Shown: positions 1-8,282, counted from the first letter of the stretch. The stretch is 64,000 bases of DNA from Site-B1 sp963722665 (GCA_963722665.1 CAVRNW010000032.1:1-64000); one strand, 5' to 3'. Notes: generated from the letters alone by a model not told the origin. Translations and numbers: made by a program.

Positions 1-10
1 CAATTAAAAA

Positions 11-48
11 CCGTAACAAAATAATTAAGATCTGTTACGGTTTTTTTT
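11..48. terminator. Rho-independent terminator-like hairpin
   Basis: An 8-bp stem (CCGTAACA at 11-18 pairing with TGTTACGG at 33-40) is followed by eight T residues and preceded by an A-rich run, so it could work in both directions. It would end transcription from the gene lying left of the window. Confidence 0.75.
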
Positions 49-301
49 ATTATAAAAATGAAAAACCTTCGGCTAGGATTTTTGCAATTCATGGAATTTT
101 TTGTGAATTATATAGTTTTATTTGCCTTTGGTAGAGTTTTTTGTGATTAATACAAGGCTTTTACGACCTTTGGTATATTATTAATCACTAAAATGAATTT
201 ATATAGTTAAACTTTACTTTACGTTTTGAATCCCTCCCAGATCTCCCAAATGTGAATTGATAGTGTTTTAGTTTTATTATTAACCATAAAATACTTTTAT
301 C
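49..301. other. Non-coding stretch at the left edge
   Basis: No convincing gene is seen. A weak hairpin, AAAAACC paired with GG(a)TTTTT around a TTCGGCTA loop, lies at 61-83. Two similar segments containing TTTTTTGTGA followed by CCTTTGGTA lie at about 98-135 and 138-178, suggesting a degenerate direct repeat. Nothing else is recognisable. Confidence 0.4.
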
Positions 302-406
302 ATGAATACAATGAAGATTTACGAAAAAATAGTAGCAGGTATCTTAATTACAATCGTGCTTTCATTATTTGTACTTTTAGTCCATAATGCTATATTCAAT
401 TTATAA
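302..406 (+). CDS. Possible 34-residue single-span membrane peptide
   Basis: An ATG-started frame encodes 34 residues with a short charged N-terminus (MNTMKIYEKI), then one long hydrophobic segment of roughly residues 11-29, ending at TAA. A second in-frame ATG lies three codons in. It sits alone between the left-edge terminator and the convergent YceI gene. I do not recognise the family. The composition fits a small transmembrane peptide, but a chance frame is quite possible because no strong ribosome-binding site or codon signal supports it. Confidence 0.3.
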   Translation: MNTMKIYEKIVAGILITIVLSLFVLLVHNAIFNL

Positions 407-428
407 ATAATTAATAGAAATTTTGGGC

Positions 429-995
429 TTATTGCCTGATAGCGATAATCTCTAGTTTAATACGAACTTTGTTTCCTATTAGACCATTCATAGAACCAAA
501 TACAAGGTTGAAATCTTTTCTACTGATTTCAGTGTCTGCCATTAGTTTAACTTGACCTAAAGTTTTATTATATGAAAGATCATATGGAAATGTAAGCGTG
601 TTTACTGATTCCTTAATTTGAAGCATACCTTTTAAATATCTTTTATTATCCTTTACAAGAAAATCATCTGATCGAAATTCGATGTATGGATAATTACCAA
701 TATCAAAATATGCCTCATTCTTAATTATATCATCCCTATCCTGACTATTGGTATTAACACTTTCTACCAAAATATCGCAGTTTACAGTTAGTAGTTCTTC
801 ATCACGAAAAATAAATTGCCCAGAATATTGTGAAAAATTTCCGTTTACTTTAAGAGCTCCCATATGAGATACTTTAAAACTAAGCTTTGATTGGTTGGGA
901 TCTATTTCATAAACGCCTGTTTGAGCAATTGTAAACCAATTGCTTAAAATTAAAATACCAAGGACCAATTCCTTAAAACAAATGTTATTCTGCAA
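429..995 (-). CDS. YceI-family secreted protein (second of tandem pair)
   Basis: This 188-residue protein has an N-terminal hydrophobic segment ending near IAQTG (a likely signal peptide) and then a YceI lipocalin-like beta-barrel: YEIDPNQSKLSFKVSHMG, a central segment with FDIGNYPYIEFRS, and a C-terminal SRKDFNLVFG segment. YceI proteins bind isoprenoid or other lipidic ligands in the periplasm; the ligand here is unknown. The only start upstream of the signal peptide is a TTG at 995, overlapping the end of the preceding YceI gene by 11 bases, so the two are probably translationally coupled. Family call firm, role unknown. Confidence 0.85.
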   Translation of the reverse strand: MQNNICFKELVLGILILSNWFTIAQTGVYEIDPNQSKLSFKVSHMGALKVNGNFSQYSGQFIFRDEELLTVNCDILVESVNTNSQDRDDIIKNEAYFDIGNYPYIEFRSDDFLVKDNKRYLKGMLQIKESVNTLTFPYDLSYNKTLGQVKLMADTEISRKDFNLVFGSMNGLIGNKVRIKLEIIAIRQ

Positions 996-1566
996 TGGCT
1001 AAAATATTTAAAGTTATGTCTACCTCATCAGCAACCAATTTAGTTCCATTAGGCAAAGTTGGCTTTAATTCAATAGCATAATCTTGCCGATTAATAGTTA
1101 TTTGTGCGTTAAACGCTATTGATTGTTTTTGAACAGCCAGATCCTTGAGAGGACCTTTAATAGTAAAAGGTAGTTGTATCTCATTGGTGACACCACGAAT
1201 GGTTAGGTCTCCAATTAAAAAATTACTAGCATCCCTAATGAGTACGCCTTTTGATTTAAATGTGATGTCAGAGTGATTTGCTACATCCAAAAATATAACG
1301 CTTTTAATAGTGTCTTCACCTACAAAATTATTGGCATCATAACTTTCTACTTTTATAGTTGATTCTGCCGTTGTTCTGGTAAGATCTCCTTCATCATACA
1401 TGATAGTTCCTTGCACATCCTTAAATCGCCCTACAACATCTATAACTCCAAATCTTTCAACTTTAATTTGAACATTGCTATGTCCAGAATCTATTTTATA
1501 AATTTGAGCCCATGTGACATTTGAGAAATAAAATAACGAGAATACTAATAAAATTTTTAATTTCAT
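985..1566 (-). CDS. YceI-family secreted protein (first of tandem pair)
   Basis: This 193-residue protein has a signal peptide (about residues 1-20, cleavage near TWAQ) followed by one YceI domain. Visible motifs are YKIDSGHSNVQIKVERFG at the start, a central FLDVANHSDITFKS, and INRQDYAIELKP near the end. The family forms an extended lipocalin-like barrel that binds polyprenyl or quinone-like lipids in the periplasm. It starts with ATG at 1566, diverges from the molybdenum-cofactor operon, and overlaps the second YceI gene by 11 bases. It is only moderately similar to its neighbour, so the duplication looks old. Confidence 0.88.
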   Translation of the reverse strand: MKLKILLVFSLFYFSNVTWAQIYKIDSGHSNVQIKVERFGVIDVVGRFKDVQGTIMYDEGDLTRTTAESTIKVESYDANNFVGEDTIKSVIFLDVANHSDITFKSKGVLIRDASNFLIGDLTIRGVTNEIQLPFTIKGPLKDLAVQKQSIAFNAQITINRQDYAIELKPTLPNGTKLVADEVDITLNILAIAE

Positions 1567-1750
1567 AAATCCTTAAATTTGATTGATTAATATTGAAATT
1601 TAATGATTTAAAATTTAGATTTCACCAAATCAGAACTTAATTATCAATTGTTTATCATAATTCTACTCCATTAAATATTCAAATTATTTTAGAATTCCTA
1701 CACTTAGAAAAAATCAAAAAAAATAGCTAATCAAATATTTAGTTTTAAAA

Positions 1751-1782
1751 ATAGCGTTATATTTGCCAGGGAATAACGCTAT
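1751..1782 (+). promoter_or_regulatory. Moco operon promoter with ModE-like operator
   Basis: A perfect 10-bp inverted repeat, ATAGCGTTAT (1751-1760) and ATAACGCTAT (1773-1782), is separated by 12 bases. A Bacteroidota -7 element TATATTTG (1758-1765) lies inside it. The half-sites CGTTAT and ATAACG with 12 bases between them match, as I recall, the arrangement of the ModE operator of Escherichia coli modA. Because modE is the second gene downstream, the inference is autoregulation: ModE bound here would block the promoter. The moeA start lies 8 bases beyond the palindrome. Confidence 0.7.
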
Positions 1783-1789
1783 CTTTTTT

Positions 1790-2965
1790 ATGATCTCATT
1801 TTCTGAAGCACTAAATATAATTGAGTCGGTTAAATTATCCTTTTCAAAAAAGAAAGTTGCCATTGAAGCATCCTTTGATAAAATCCTTGCTGAGGACATT
1901 GTATCCCCTATAAATATGCCACCTTTCAGACAGTCCGCTATGGATGGATATGCCATAAAATTGACGGATTCAACTACTTATGAATTAGTTGAAGAATCAA
2001 AGGCCGGTGATGGCCAGAAAATTAATTTAAGAGAAGGTCAGGCTGCAAGAATATTTACAGGGGCTTTAGTTCCTGATAAAGCAGATACGATTGTTATTCA
2101 GGAACATGTAAACAGATCAAATAATTCTATATCAGTCACTAAGCTACCAAACAAATTTGATAATGTTAGGCCAGTTGGCGAGCAAGTTAAAAAAGGAGAA
2201 GTAGTCCTTAGGAAAGGTTTAAAGATAAATGCAGCAGCCATAGGTTTTTTAACCGGAATAGGAATTAGTGAAGTATTGGTATACAAAACTCCAAAAGTTT
2301 CGATAGTCGTGACAGGAAATGAATTACAGGAATCAGGAAAGCAATTGGAAGATGGTAAGATCTATGAGAGTAATTCTTTTATGCTGAATGCTGCCTTAAA
2401 AAATCTAGGAATTTCTGAAGTTTCCATTTTTAAAACAAAAGATACCTTCGAAGAAACCAAAAACACCATATCTAGAGCTCTGGAGAGTTCAGATTTAGTA
2501 TTGATATCGGGTGGAATATCTGTCGGTGATTATGATTTTGTTCAGGAAGCCTTAAAAGTAAATGGAGTTCAGGAACTATTTTATAAAGTCAATCAAAAAC
2601 CGGGAAAACCGCTTTGGTTTGGTAGAAAAAATGACCAATTTGTTTTTGGACTGCCTGGAAATCCGGCTTCAGCCTTATCTTGTTTTTATATTTATGTCAC
2701 ACCTCTGTTAAACAAAATAACAGGGTCAGAAAATATTCATTTACCCAGAATTAATGTCAGAACTGTTTCAAGTTATAAAAATACAACGGGCAAAACCTTG
2801 TTTTTAAAAGGCATACTAAAAGGAAATGAGGTCGAGATATTACATGGTCAACAATCATCTATGTTACATTCATTTGCTACCAGTAACGTGCTTGTTAGAA
2901 TTCCTAATGACAAAGAAATACTCAATACAAATGATGAAGTTGAATGTATAATTCTTAATACTTAG
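1790..2965 (+). CDS. moeA: Molybdopterin molybdenumtransferase MoeA
   Basis: MoeA inserts molybdate into adenylylated molybdopterin, the last step of Mo-MPT synthesis in the cytoplasm. The 391-residue protein shows the N-terminal MoeA segment with PPFRQSAMDGYA, then the MPT-binding MogA-like domain with VVTGNEL, ISGGISVGDYDF and GLPGNPASALSCF, and a C-terminal beta domain. I place the start at the ATG at 1790 (MISFSEAL), because the in-frame ATG at 1763 lies within the promoter palindrome. It is the first gene of the Moco operon and ends three bases before modE. Confidence 0.93.
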   Translation: MISFSEALNIIESVKLSFSKKKVAIEASFDKILAEDIVSPINMPPFRQSAMDGYAIKLTDSTTYELVEESKAGDGQKINLREGQAARIFTGALVPDKADTIVIQEHVNRSNNSISVTKLPNKFDNVRPVGEQVKKGEVVLRKGLKINAAAIGFLTGIGISEVLVYKTPKVSIVVTGNELQESGKQLEDGKIYESNSFMLNAALKNLGISEVSIFKTKDTFEETKNTISRALESSDLVLISGGISVGDYDFVQEALKVNGVQELFYKVNQKPGKPLWFGRKNDQFVFGLPGNPASALSCFYIYVTPLLNKITGSENIHLPRINVRTVSSYKNTTGKTLFLKGILKGNEVEILHGQQSSMLHSFATSNVLVRIPNDKEILNTNDEVECIILNT

Positions 2966-2968
2966 ATC

Positions 2969-3298
2969 GTGGAAATAAAAAGCAGAATATGGATTGAAAA
3001 AGATGGAGTTCCGTTCCTGGGATTTGGCAGAATAAAACTGTTGAAAATGATTGATGATAAAATGTCCATTAACTCTGCAGCAAAAGAATTAAAAATGTCA
3101 TACAGAAAAGCGTGGAAACTCATTAATGACATGAATTTAATGACTGATGAACCAGTAGTTGTAACAAATATTGGAGGCAAAGATGGTGGAGGCACCAAAC
3201 TGACCAAATATGGGAAACAGCTCATCAGAGATTTTGAGACCATCAACTCTAATTGTATGCATTATCTGGAAAAAGAATTTCAAAAACTATCTATATGA
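2969..3298 (+). CDS. modE: ModE-type winged-helix regulator, DNA-binding domain only
   Basis: This 109-residue protein is a LysR-like winged helix of the ModE N-terminal family. The helix-turn-helix is SINSAAKELKMSYRKAWKLI (about residues 33-52) and the wing contains GGKDGGGTKLTKYG. It starts with GTG just after the moeA stop. Full ModE proteins carry two C-terminal molbindin domains that sense molybdate; these are missing, so the protein must sense something else, need a partner, or bind constitutively. Its likely target is the palindrome upstream of moeA. Its stop overlaps the permease start as ATGA. Confidence 0.85.
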   Translation: MEIKSRIWIEKDGVPFLGFGRIKLLKMIDDKMSINSAAKELKMSYRKAWKLINDMNLMTDEPVVVTNIGGKDGGGTKLTKYGKQLIRDFETINSNCMHYLEKEFQKLSI

Positions 3299-4041
3299 AC
3301 TTACTTAGTATAGAATCCCTATTAGTTTTTTCAGCAGTACTGATAGTAATTGCATTTTTGTACGCTAGTGTTGGTCATGGTGGCGCTAGTGGTTATTTAG
3401 CCTTAATGGCACTGTTTTCTTTACCAATAGCATTCATGAAACCAACTGCTTTACTTTTGAACATCTTTGTTTCAGGAGTTGCTTTTTGGTATTTTAAAAA
3501 GAACCAACATTTTAGATGGAAACTGTTCTATCCATTTGCCCTAACATCTATTCCTGCTGCATTTATTGGAGGTTACATAACGATCAACGCAACATTATAC
3601 AAGCAAATTTTGGGGGTCTTCCTGCTCATTGCCATCCTGCGCATGATGGGTTTTCTGGGTGGAGAAAAAGATATTAAAAGAGAGTTAAATATTCCCTTAG
3701 CCCTATTATTTGGATTAGGAATCGGTTTGTTTTCTGGTTTAATAGGTATCGGAGGAGGTATTATTTTAAGTCCGATTATCATTCTATTAGCTTGGGGAAA
3801 CATGAAGGAAGCCGCAGCTGTTTCAGCATTGTTCATTTTTGTAAATTCAGTAGCAGGAATCTCAGGGTTTTTAATCAAAAACAATACTATTCCTTTCGAT
3901 TCTTTTCTGCTGGTTCCTATCGCTCTTATTGGCGGCACAATGGGGGCTATCTATGGAAGCAGAAGGTTTTCTAACCAAACCTTAACATATCTGCTATCCT
4001 TCGTTTTACTTCTGGCATCCATTAAACTTTTTGTAATCTAA
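3295..4041 (+). CDS. TauE/SafE-family membrane permease
   Basis: This 248-residue polytopic membrane protein has about eight hydrophobic segments and the family's repeated glycine-rich motifs: YASVGHGGASGYLALMAL near residue 20 and GLIGIGGGIILSPIIILLAWG near residue 150. The family exports or imports small sulfur anions such as sulfite, taurine-derived sulfonates and sulfoacetate. I chose the ATG at 3295, which overlaps the modE stop (ATGA), over an upstream in-frame ATG inside modE. Its place in a Moco operon suggests sulfite (a Mo-enzyme substrate) or possibly oxyanion transport, but substrate is inference. Confidence 0.85.
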   Translation: MNLLSIESLLVFSAVLIVIAFLYASVGHGGASGYLALMALFSLPIAFMKPTALLLNIFVSGVAFWYFKKNQHFRWKLFYPFALTSIPAAFIGGYITINATLYKQILGVFLLIAILRMMGFLGGEKDIKRELNIPLALLFGLGIGLFSGLIGIGGGIILSPIIILLAWGNMKEAAAVSALFIFVNSVAGISGFLIKNNTIPFDSFLLVPIALIGGTMGAIYGSRRFSNQTLTYLLSFVLLLASIKLFVI

Positions 4042-4635
4042 ATGAAGAACCAAACCAATATATCAGCTTATATACTTTGTGGTGGAAAAAGTTCCAGAAT
4101 GCAAACTGAAAAAGGTATGGTACACTACAAAAATAAACCCTTTATTCAGTGGGTTATTGAAGCATTAAAGCCCTTAACAGGTAATATTTTTCTGGTCACT
4201 GACAATCTGGAATATTCCTCTTTTGGATATCCTTTAGTATCTGATGTTTATAAGGATAAAGGACCTGTTAGTGGTATTTTTTCGGCTCTTAGACATTCCG
4301 AAACTGACAGCAATTTGATATTAAGTTGCGATATTCCGAACATATCAACTTCAGTAATTCAGAACTATTTGATCAACAATTTATCCGTAAGAAATGAGGT
4401 CACTATTTTATCGGATAATAAGAATAGTTACCCATTGATAGCTATTTATAGTAAAAATGTTACACCAAAATTTTTAGAGGCCATTAACTCAGATAAATTG
4501 AAGCTTGTCAGCCTATTAAAAGAACTGAAATGTCTGAATATCAAAGTTAAATCTGAAGATTTTGAGTCATTAAGGAATATCAACACTAAAGAAGAGTTGG
4601 AAATCATCGAAAATAAAGAAAAAGAAATCAGTTAA
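4042..4635 (+). CDS. mobA: Molybdenum cofactor guanylyltransferase MobA
   Basis: MobA attaches GMP to Mo-molybdopterin to form the dinucleotide cofactor used by DMSO-reductase-family enzymes such as nitrate reductases and formate dehydrogenases. The 197-residue protein begins with the nucleotidyltransferase signature ILCGGKSSRMQTEKG and has a DKGPVSGIFSAL segment and an SCDIPN metal-binding motif. The usual Gly after RM is Gln here. It begins immediately after the permease stop. Its presence implies that at least one bis-MGD enzyme is encoded elsewhere in the genome. Confidence 0.9.
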   Translation: MKNQTNISAYILCGGKSSRMQTEKGMVHYKNKPFIQWVIEALKPLTGNIFLVTDNLEYSSFGYPLVSDVYKDKGPVSGIFSALRHSETDSNLILSCDIPNISTSVIQNYLINNLSVRNEVTILSDNKNSYPLIAIYSKNVTPKFLEAINSDKLKLVSLLKELKCLNIKVKSEDFESLRNINTKEELEIIENKEKEIS

Positions 4636-4637
4636 AA

Positions 4638-4883
4638 ATGATGGATAGAATCACTGTTAAATACTTTGGAGAAATTGCAGAAGCAGCAAATTGCAATGAA
4701 GAACAAATTTCTAGCAAAACAGATAAATTATCTGAATTAATAGAACAGCTGAGCGACAAATATAATTTGAAACGATTTCCATTAATAATTGCCCTAAATC
4801 AAAATATAGTCGAATTAAATGATGATATAAAGATCAATAATAATGATGAATTAGCAATCTTACCTCCTTTTGCGGGTGGATAA
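4638..4883 (+). CDS. moaD: Molybdopterin synthase small subunit MoaD
   Basis: This is an 81-residue ubiquitin-fold sulfur carrier. The C-terminus PPFAGG ends in the required Gly-Gly, which MoeB adenylates before it is thiocarboxylated to donate sulfur to precursor Z together with MoaE. The start MMDRITVKYFGEIAE offers two adjacent ATGs at 4638 and 4641. It lies two bases after mobA and two bases before moeB, consistent with co-translation of the sulfur relay. Confidence 0.92.
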   Translation: MMDRITVKYFGEIAEAANCNEEQISSKTDKLSELIEQLSDKYNLKRFPLIIALNQNIVELNDDIKINNNDELAILPPFAGG

Positions 4884-4885
4884 TT

Positions 4886-5944
4886 ATGGAGCGATATAAA
4901 AGACAAATAAATCTTCCACAAGTTGGAATTGATGGACAACAAAAACTAAAAAATACCAAAGTTTTGGTAATAGGAGCAGGTGGCTTAGGCAATGCTATAT
5001 TGCCTTATTTGTCTGCGGCGGGTATTGGAACCATTGGAATTATTGATGGAGATCGCGTTGAAAAAAGCAACCTGCAACGACAAGTTTTGTTTTCAGAAAA
5101 TTCAATAGGAAAATCTAAAGTTGAAATAGCTGCTTCACATCTCAGACCACTAAATTCTGAAATCGAAATAAATATTTACAACCAGTTTTTACATGCTAAA
5201 AATGCGGTTTCTATATTGGAGAACTACGATGTTATTGTAGATGCGACTGATACGGTTTCAATAAGATATTTGATTAATGATGCCTGTATGCTTGCTGGTA
5301 AACCATTTGTTTATGGTTCTGTTTACCGCTTTGAAGGTCAGGTTTCCGTATTTAATTATAAAAACGGACCAACGTATCGCTGTTTATTCAAAAAGAAGAC
5401 AACAAATGTTATTAACTGTGAAGAAGCAGGTGTTTTGGGGACAACAGTTGGAATAATAGGCATGCTACAAGCCAATGAGGTTATGAAAATTATTCTTGAA
5501 ACTGGCGATGTACTTTCAGGTAAATTATTGTTGTATAACACTTTAAATAATAACCAGGATATCATAAAATTTAAAAAAGATGATTCTATAAAAATTGATC
5601 GAGACTTTTATGAGTCGGAATATTTAATAGATCGAATCGTACATATTAATGCTCAGGAAGCCATTACTGGCAATTCACAATTGATTGACGTTAGAGAATA
5701 TGGAGAATTACCGGAAATCGATTCAGAAAAAATTATTAAGATGCCATTGTCAAAAATGGAATCTGATATTCATCTACTTTCAAAAGAGAAACTATATTCT
5801 GTTTTTTGTCAGCATGGAATAAGAAGTTTAACAGCCATTAACCTTTTAAAAATTCATGGGTTTTACAAAGTAAAAAACATAAAGGATGGTGCAAGAGTTA
5901 TTAAAAATATATTAGAAAATGAAAAAGAAAATAGTATTTATTGA
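4886..5944 (+). CDS. moeB: MoaD-adenylating enzyme MoeB with C-terminal rhodanese
   Basis: This 352-residue protein has a ThiF/MoeB E1-like domain (residues 1-230: ATP-binding GAGGLGNAILPYL, DGDRVEKSNLQRQ, DATDTVSIRY, NCEEAGVLGTTVG) and a rhodanese domain (residues 255-350) with active-site loop FCQHGIRS. It activates the MoaD C-terminus, and the rhodanese may supply the sulfur. The zinc-binding CxxC pairs usual in MoeB are absent: only one Cys is left at TYRCLF and none follow at the C-terminal position. The end overlaps moaE by 26 bases. Confidence 0.9.
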   Translation: MERYKRQINLPQVGIDGQQKLKNTKVLVIGAGGLGNAILPYLSAAGIGTIGIIDGDRVEKSNLQRQVLFSENSIGKSKVEIAASHLRPLNSEIEINIYNQFLHAKNAVSILENYDVIVDATDTVSIRYLINDACMLAGKPFVYGSVYRFEGQVSVFNYKNGPTYRCLFKKKTTNVINCEEAGVLGTTVGIIGMLQANEVMKIILETGDVLSGKLLLYNTLNNNQDIIKFKKDDSIKIDRDFYESEYLIDRIVHINAQEAITGNSQLIDVREYGELPEIDSEKIIKMPLSKMESDIHLLSKEKLYSVFCQHGIRSLTAINLLKIHGFYKVKNIKDGARVIKNILENEKENSIY

Positions 5945-6356
5945 AGGAGCCATTTCTCCTGATTTTATAGCAGAATCAATAGCCAAGCATCAAACAAAGC
6001 ATAGTATTGGAGCACATAATATCTTTTTAGGTCAGGTTCGTGCAGATGAAATAGATGATAAATCTGTTGGAGCCATAGAATATACCTGTTATGAAGAATT
6101 GGCTGATAAAAAATTATTTGAGATAAGAGAAAGTGCTTTTAAAAAATTCGATCTTACTTGCATGCACATTTATCATAGTTTAGGAAAAGTGAAAGCAGGA
6201 GAAATATGCTTCTTTGTATTTGTATCGTCTAAAAGACGAAAAGAAGTTTATGAAGCCACAGAATATATCGTCAATCGCGTCAAGGAAGATGTTCCAATTT
6301 TTGGAAAGGAGATCTTTCAAAATAATACGCATCAATGGAAAGTCAATAGCAAATAG
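5919..6356 (+). CDS. moaE: Molybdopterin synthase large subunit MoaE
   Basis: MoaE forms a heterotetramer with MoaD and converts cyclic pyranopterin monophosphate to molybdopterin. The 145-residue protein shows the family motifs IFLGQVRADE, YTCYEELADKKL, IYHSLGKVKAGE, SSKRRKEVYEA and VPIFGKEIF, where the Lys supplies catalytic contacts. Length matches the family. It overlaps moeB by 26 bases and ends seven bases before moaC, keeping all the MPT-synthase parts in one translated block. Confidence 0.93.
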   Translation: MKKKIVFIEGAISPDFIAESIAKHQTKHSIGAHNIFLGQVRADEIDDKSVGAIEYTCYEELADKKLFEIRESAFKKFDLTCMHIYHSLGKVKAGEICFFVFVSSKRRKEVYEATEYIVNRVKEDVPIFGKEIFQNNTHQWKVNSK

Positions 6357-6363
6357 TTGTAAA

Positions 6364-7281
6364 ATGGTAGATATTACAAATAAAATAAACACTTTAAGAA
6401 TTGCCGTTGCAGAAGCAATTGTAAAGGTAAGTAAACAAGAGACCATAGATGCCATTCAGAATAATCTGGTTCCAAAAGGGAATGTTTTTGAAATGGCCAA
6501 AACAGCCGGTTTATTAGCCGTAAAGAACACACAAAACATTATTCCGGATTGCCATCCTTTGCCAATTGAATTTACATCGATTGAATATGAATTAGATGGA
6601 TTAAACATAAAAATAATTCTCACAGTAAAAACAATTTACAAAACCGGAGTAGAAGTTGAAGCTATGCATGGTGCCTCTGTAGTTGCCTTGACCATGTATG
6701 ACATGTTAAAACCAATCGATAAACAAATTGAGATCAGTACCATTAAACTATTAGAAAAAAGCGGTGGAAAAACCAGTTTTAAATCAAAACATATTTCAAA
6801 ATTAAAAGCCAGTGTGATAGTCTGTTCCGATACTATTTCGCAAGGCAAAAAGGAAGATAAAGCAGGTAAGGCAATCATTAAAAAACTTGAGGAAAGCGAT
6901 GTTGAAATTAGTAATTACGAGATCATTCCTGACGAAATAGATATCATTAGAAACAAAACCATCGAACAATCAGAAAATAACAACCTGGTCATTTTTACAG
7001 GAGGAACCGGTTTGTCTTTTAGAGATGTTACTCCGGAAGCTTTAGAACCAATTTTAGAAAGAAGGATTCCCGGAATTGAAGAAGCCATAAGAAGTTATGG
7101 TCAAAATAGGATGCCTTATTCAATGTTATCAAGAAGTATTGCCGGAACAATAGGCAATTGTTTGATACTGGCTTTACCAGGGTCAACAAATGGAGCAAAA
7201 GAATCAATGGATGCAGTATTTCCTCACTTATTGCACATTTTTAAAATATTAAGAGGTCAACAACACGATATAAATGCTTAA
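6364..7281 (+). CDS. moaCB: Bifunctional MoaC-MogA fusion
   Basis: Residues 1-145 form MoaC (cyclic pyranopterin monophosphate synthase, partner of MoaA), seen in NLVPKGNVFEMAKTAGLLA, IPDCHPLPI, and KTGVEVEAMHGASVVALTMYD written here in parts. Residues 150-305 form a MogA/MoaB adenylyltransferase domain with CSDTISQG, FTGGTGLSFRDVTPEA and ALPGSTNGAKES. I place the start at ATG 6364 (MVDITNKIN); the upstream in-frame ATG lies in moaE. The fusion is known in Bacteroidota and joins the first and third steps of the pathway. Its 3' end overlaps moaA by eight bases. Confidence 0.92.
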   Translation: MVDITNKINTLRIAVAEAIVKVSKQETIDAIQNNLVPKGNVFEMAKTAGLLAVKNTQNIIPDCHPLPIEFTSIEYELDGLNIKIILTVKTIYKTGVEVEAMHGASVVALTMYDMLKPIDKQIEISTIKLLEKSGGKTSFKSKHISKLKASVIVCSDTISQGKKEDKAGKAIIKKLEESDVEISNYEIIPDEIDIIRNKTIEQSENNNLVIFTGGTGLSFRDVTPEALEPILERRIPGIEEAIRSYGQNRMPYSMLSRSIAGTIGNCLILALPGSTNGAKESMDAVFPHLLHIFKILRGQQHDINA

Positions 7282-8281
7282 AGAAAAACAAATATTAACC
7301 GATTCATTCGGTAGAAAACATAGTTATTTACGTATCTCATTAACAGAGAAATGCAACCTGCGTTGTACCTATTGCATGCCTTCGGAAGGTGTGAAATTAT
7401 CACCAAGAAGCGATATCATGAATGCTGATGAAATTTATGAGATTGCCAAGATTTTTGTTGATCATGGTGTTGACAAAATACGATTGACTGGCGGTGAACC
7501 GCTGGTAAGAAAGGATTTTGAAGATGTCTTAAAACGTTTGCATAAATTAGGGGTAAAACTATCCATCACAACCAATGCCATTTTAGTTGATAGATTCATC
7601 AATGTATTTAAAAAATATGGATTGAATGATATCAATGTGAGCTTAGATACTTTGAAAGAAGATAAATTCAAATTCATTACTAGAAGAGATCAGTTTAAAA
7701 AAGCTTATGAAAATATTTTGTTGCTGATCAATGAAGGATTTAATGTGAAAATGAATATCGTTTTGATCAATGGATTTAATGACGATGAAGTAAATGATTT
7801 CATTGAATTGACAAGAGCATTATCAGTGAATATTCGATTTATTGAATTCATGCCATTTGATGGAAATGACTGGAATAAGGAAAAGCTAGTGACTCAAAAT
7901 GAAATACTTTCTCAGGTTAATGACCATTTTGGATCAAATAATTTGGTTAAACTAAAAGATGAAACCAATTTAATAGCACGCAGATATAAAATTGAAGGCT
8001 TTAAAGGAGAATTTGGCATCATAAGTACCGTTAGTAATCCGTTTTGCGATAGTTGCAATAGAATTCGTTTAACAGCCAACGGAAAAATTAAGAACTGCTT
8101 ATTCTCCAATAAAGAAATGAACCTATTAGAAATTTTGAGGTCTGGTGAATCATTAGAGGAAAGCATCCTGAAGGTAATGTATAAAAAGAAAGCCGTGAGA
8201 GCTGGGATGAATAGTTTTAAGAAACTAAGCAATCCGAAAAAGCACTCCAATAACAGGAGTATGATAACAATTGGAGGATAA
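7274..8281 (+). CDS. moaA: GTP 3',8-cyclase MoaA (radical SAM)
   Basis: MoaA uses S-adenosylmethionine to cyclise GTP, the first step of Moco synthesis. The 335-residue protein has the radical-SAM motif CNLRCTYC (about residues 27-34), LTGGEPLVRKDF, and a second iron-sulfur cluster motif FCDSCNRIRLTANG followed by NCLF near residues 257-277. It ends in Gly-Gly, which is needed for activity in this family. It is the last gene of the operon and ends one base before the convergent rhodanese gene. Confidence 0.94.
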   Translation: MLKEKQILTDSFGRKHSYLRISLTEKCNLRCTYCMPSEGVKLSPRSDIMNADEIYEIAKIFVDHGVDKIRLTGGEPLVRKDFEDVLKRLHKLGVKLSITTNAILVDRFINVFKKYGLNDINVSLDTLKEDKFKFITRRDQFKKAYENILLLINEGFNVKMNIVLINGFNDDEVNDFIELTRALSVNIRFIEFMPFDGNDWNKEKLVTQNEILSQVNDHFGSNNLVKLKDETNLIARRYKIEGFKGEFGIISTVSNPFCDSCNRIRLTANGKIKNCLFSNKEMNLLEILRSGESLEESILKVMYKKKAVRAGMNSFKKLSNPKKHSNNRSMITIGG

Positions 8282-8282
8282 T

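Noticed and set aside
61..83. Second terminator hairpin at the left edge
   Set aside because: Only AAAAACC/GG(a)TTTTT pairs, with two GC pairs and a bulge; too weak to call.
1741..1790. A Moco-sensing riboswitch before moeA
   Set aside because: Only about 20 bases separate the predicted transcription start from the moeA start, too short for a riboswitch; the palindrome fits a protein operator better.
6214..6363. A 50-residue N-terminal extension on MoaC-MogA
   Set aside because: That part overlaps moaE in another frame; MoaC homology begins at MVDITNKIN at 6364.
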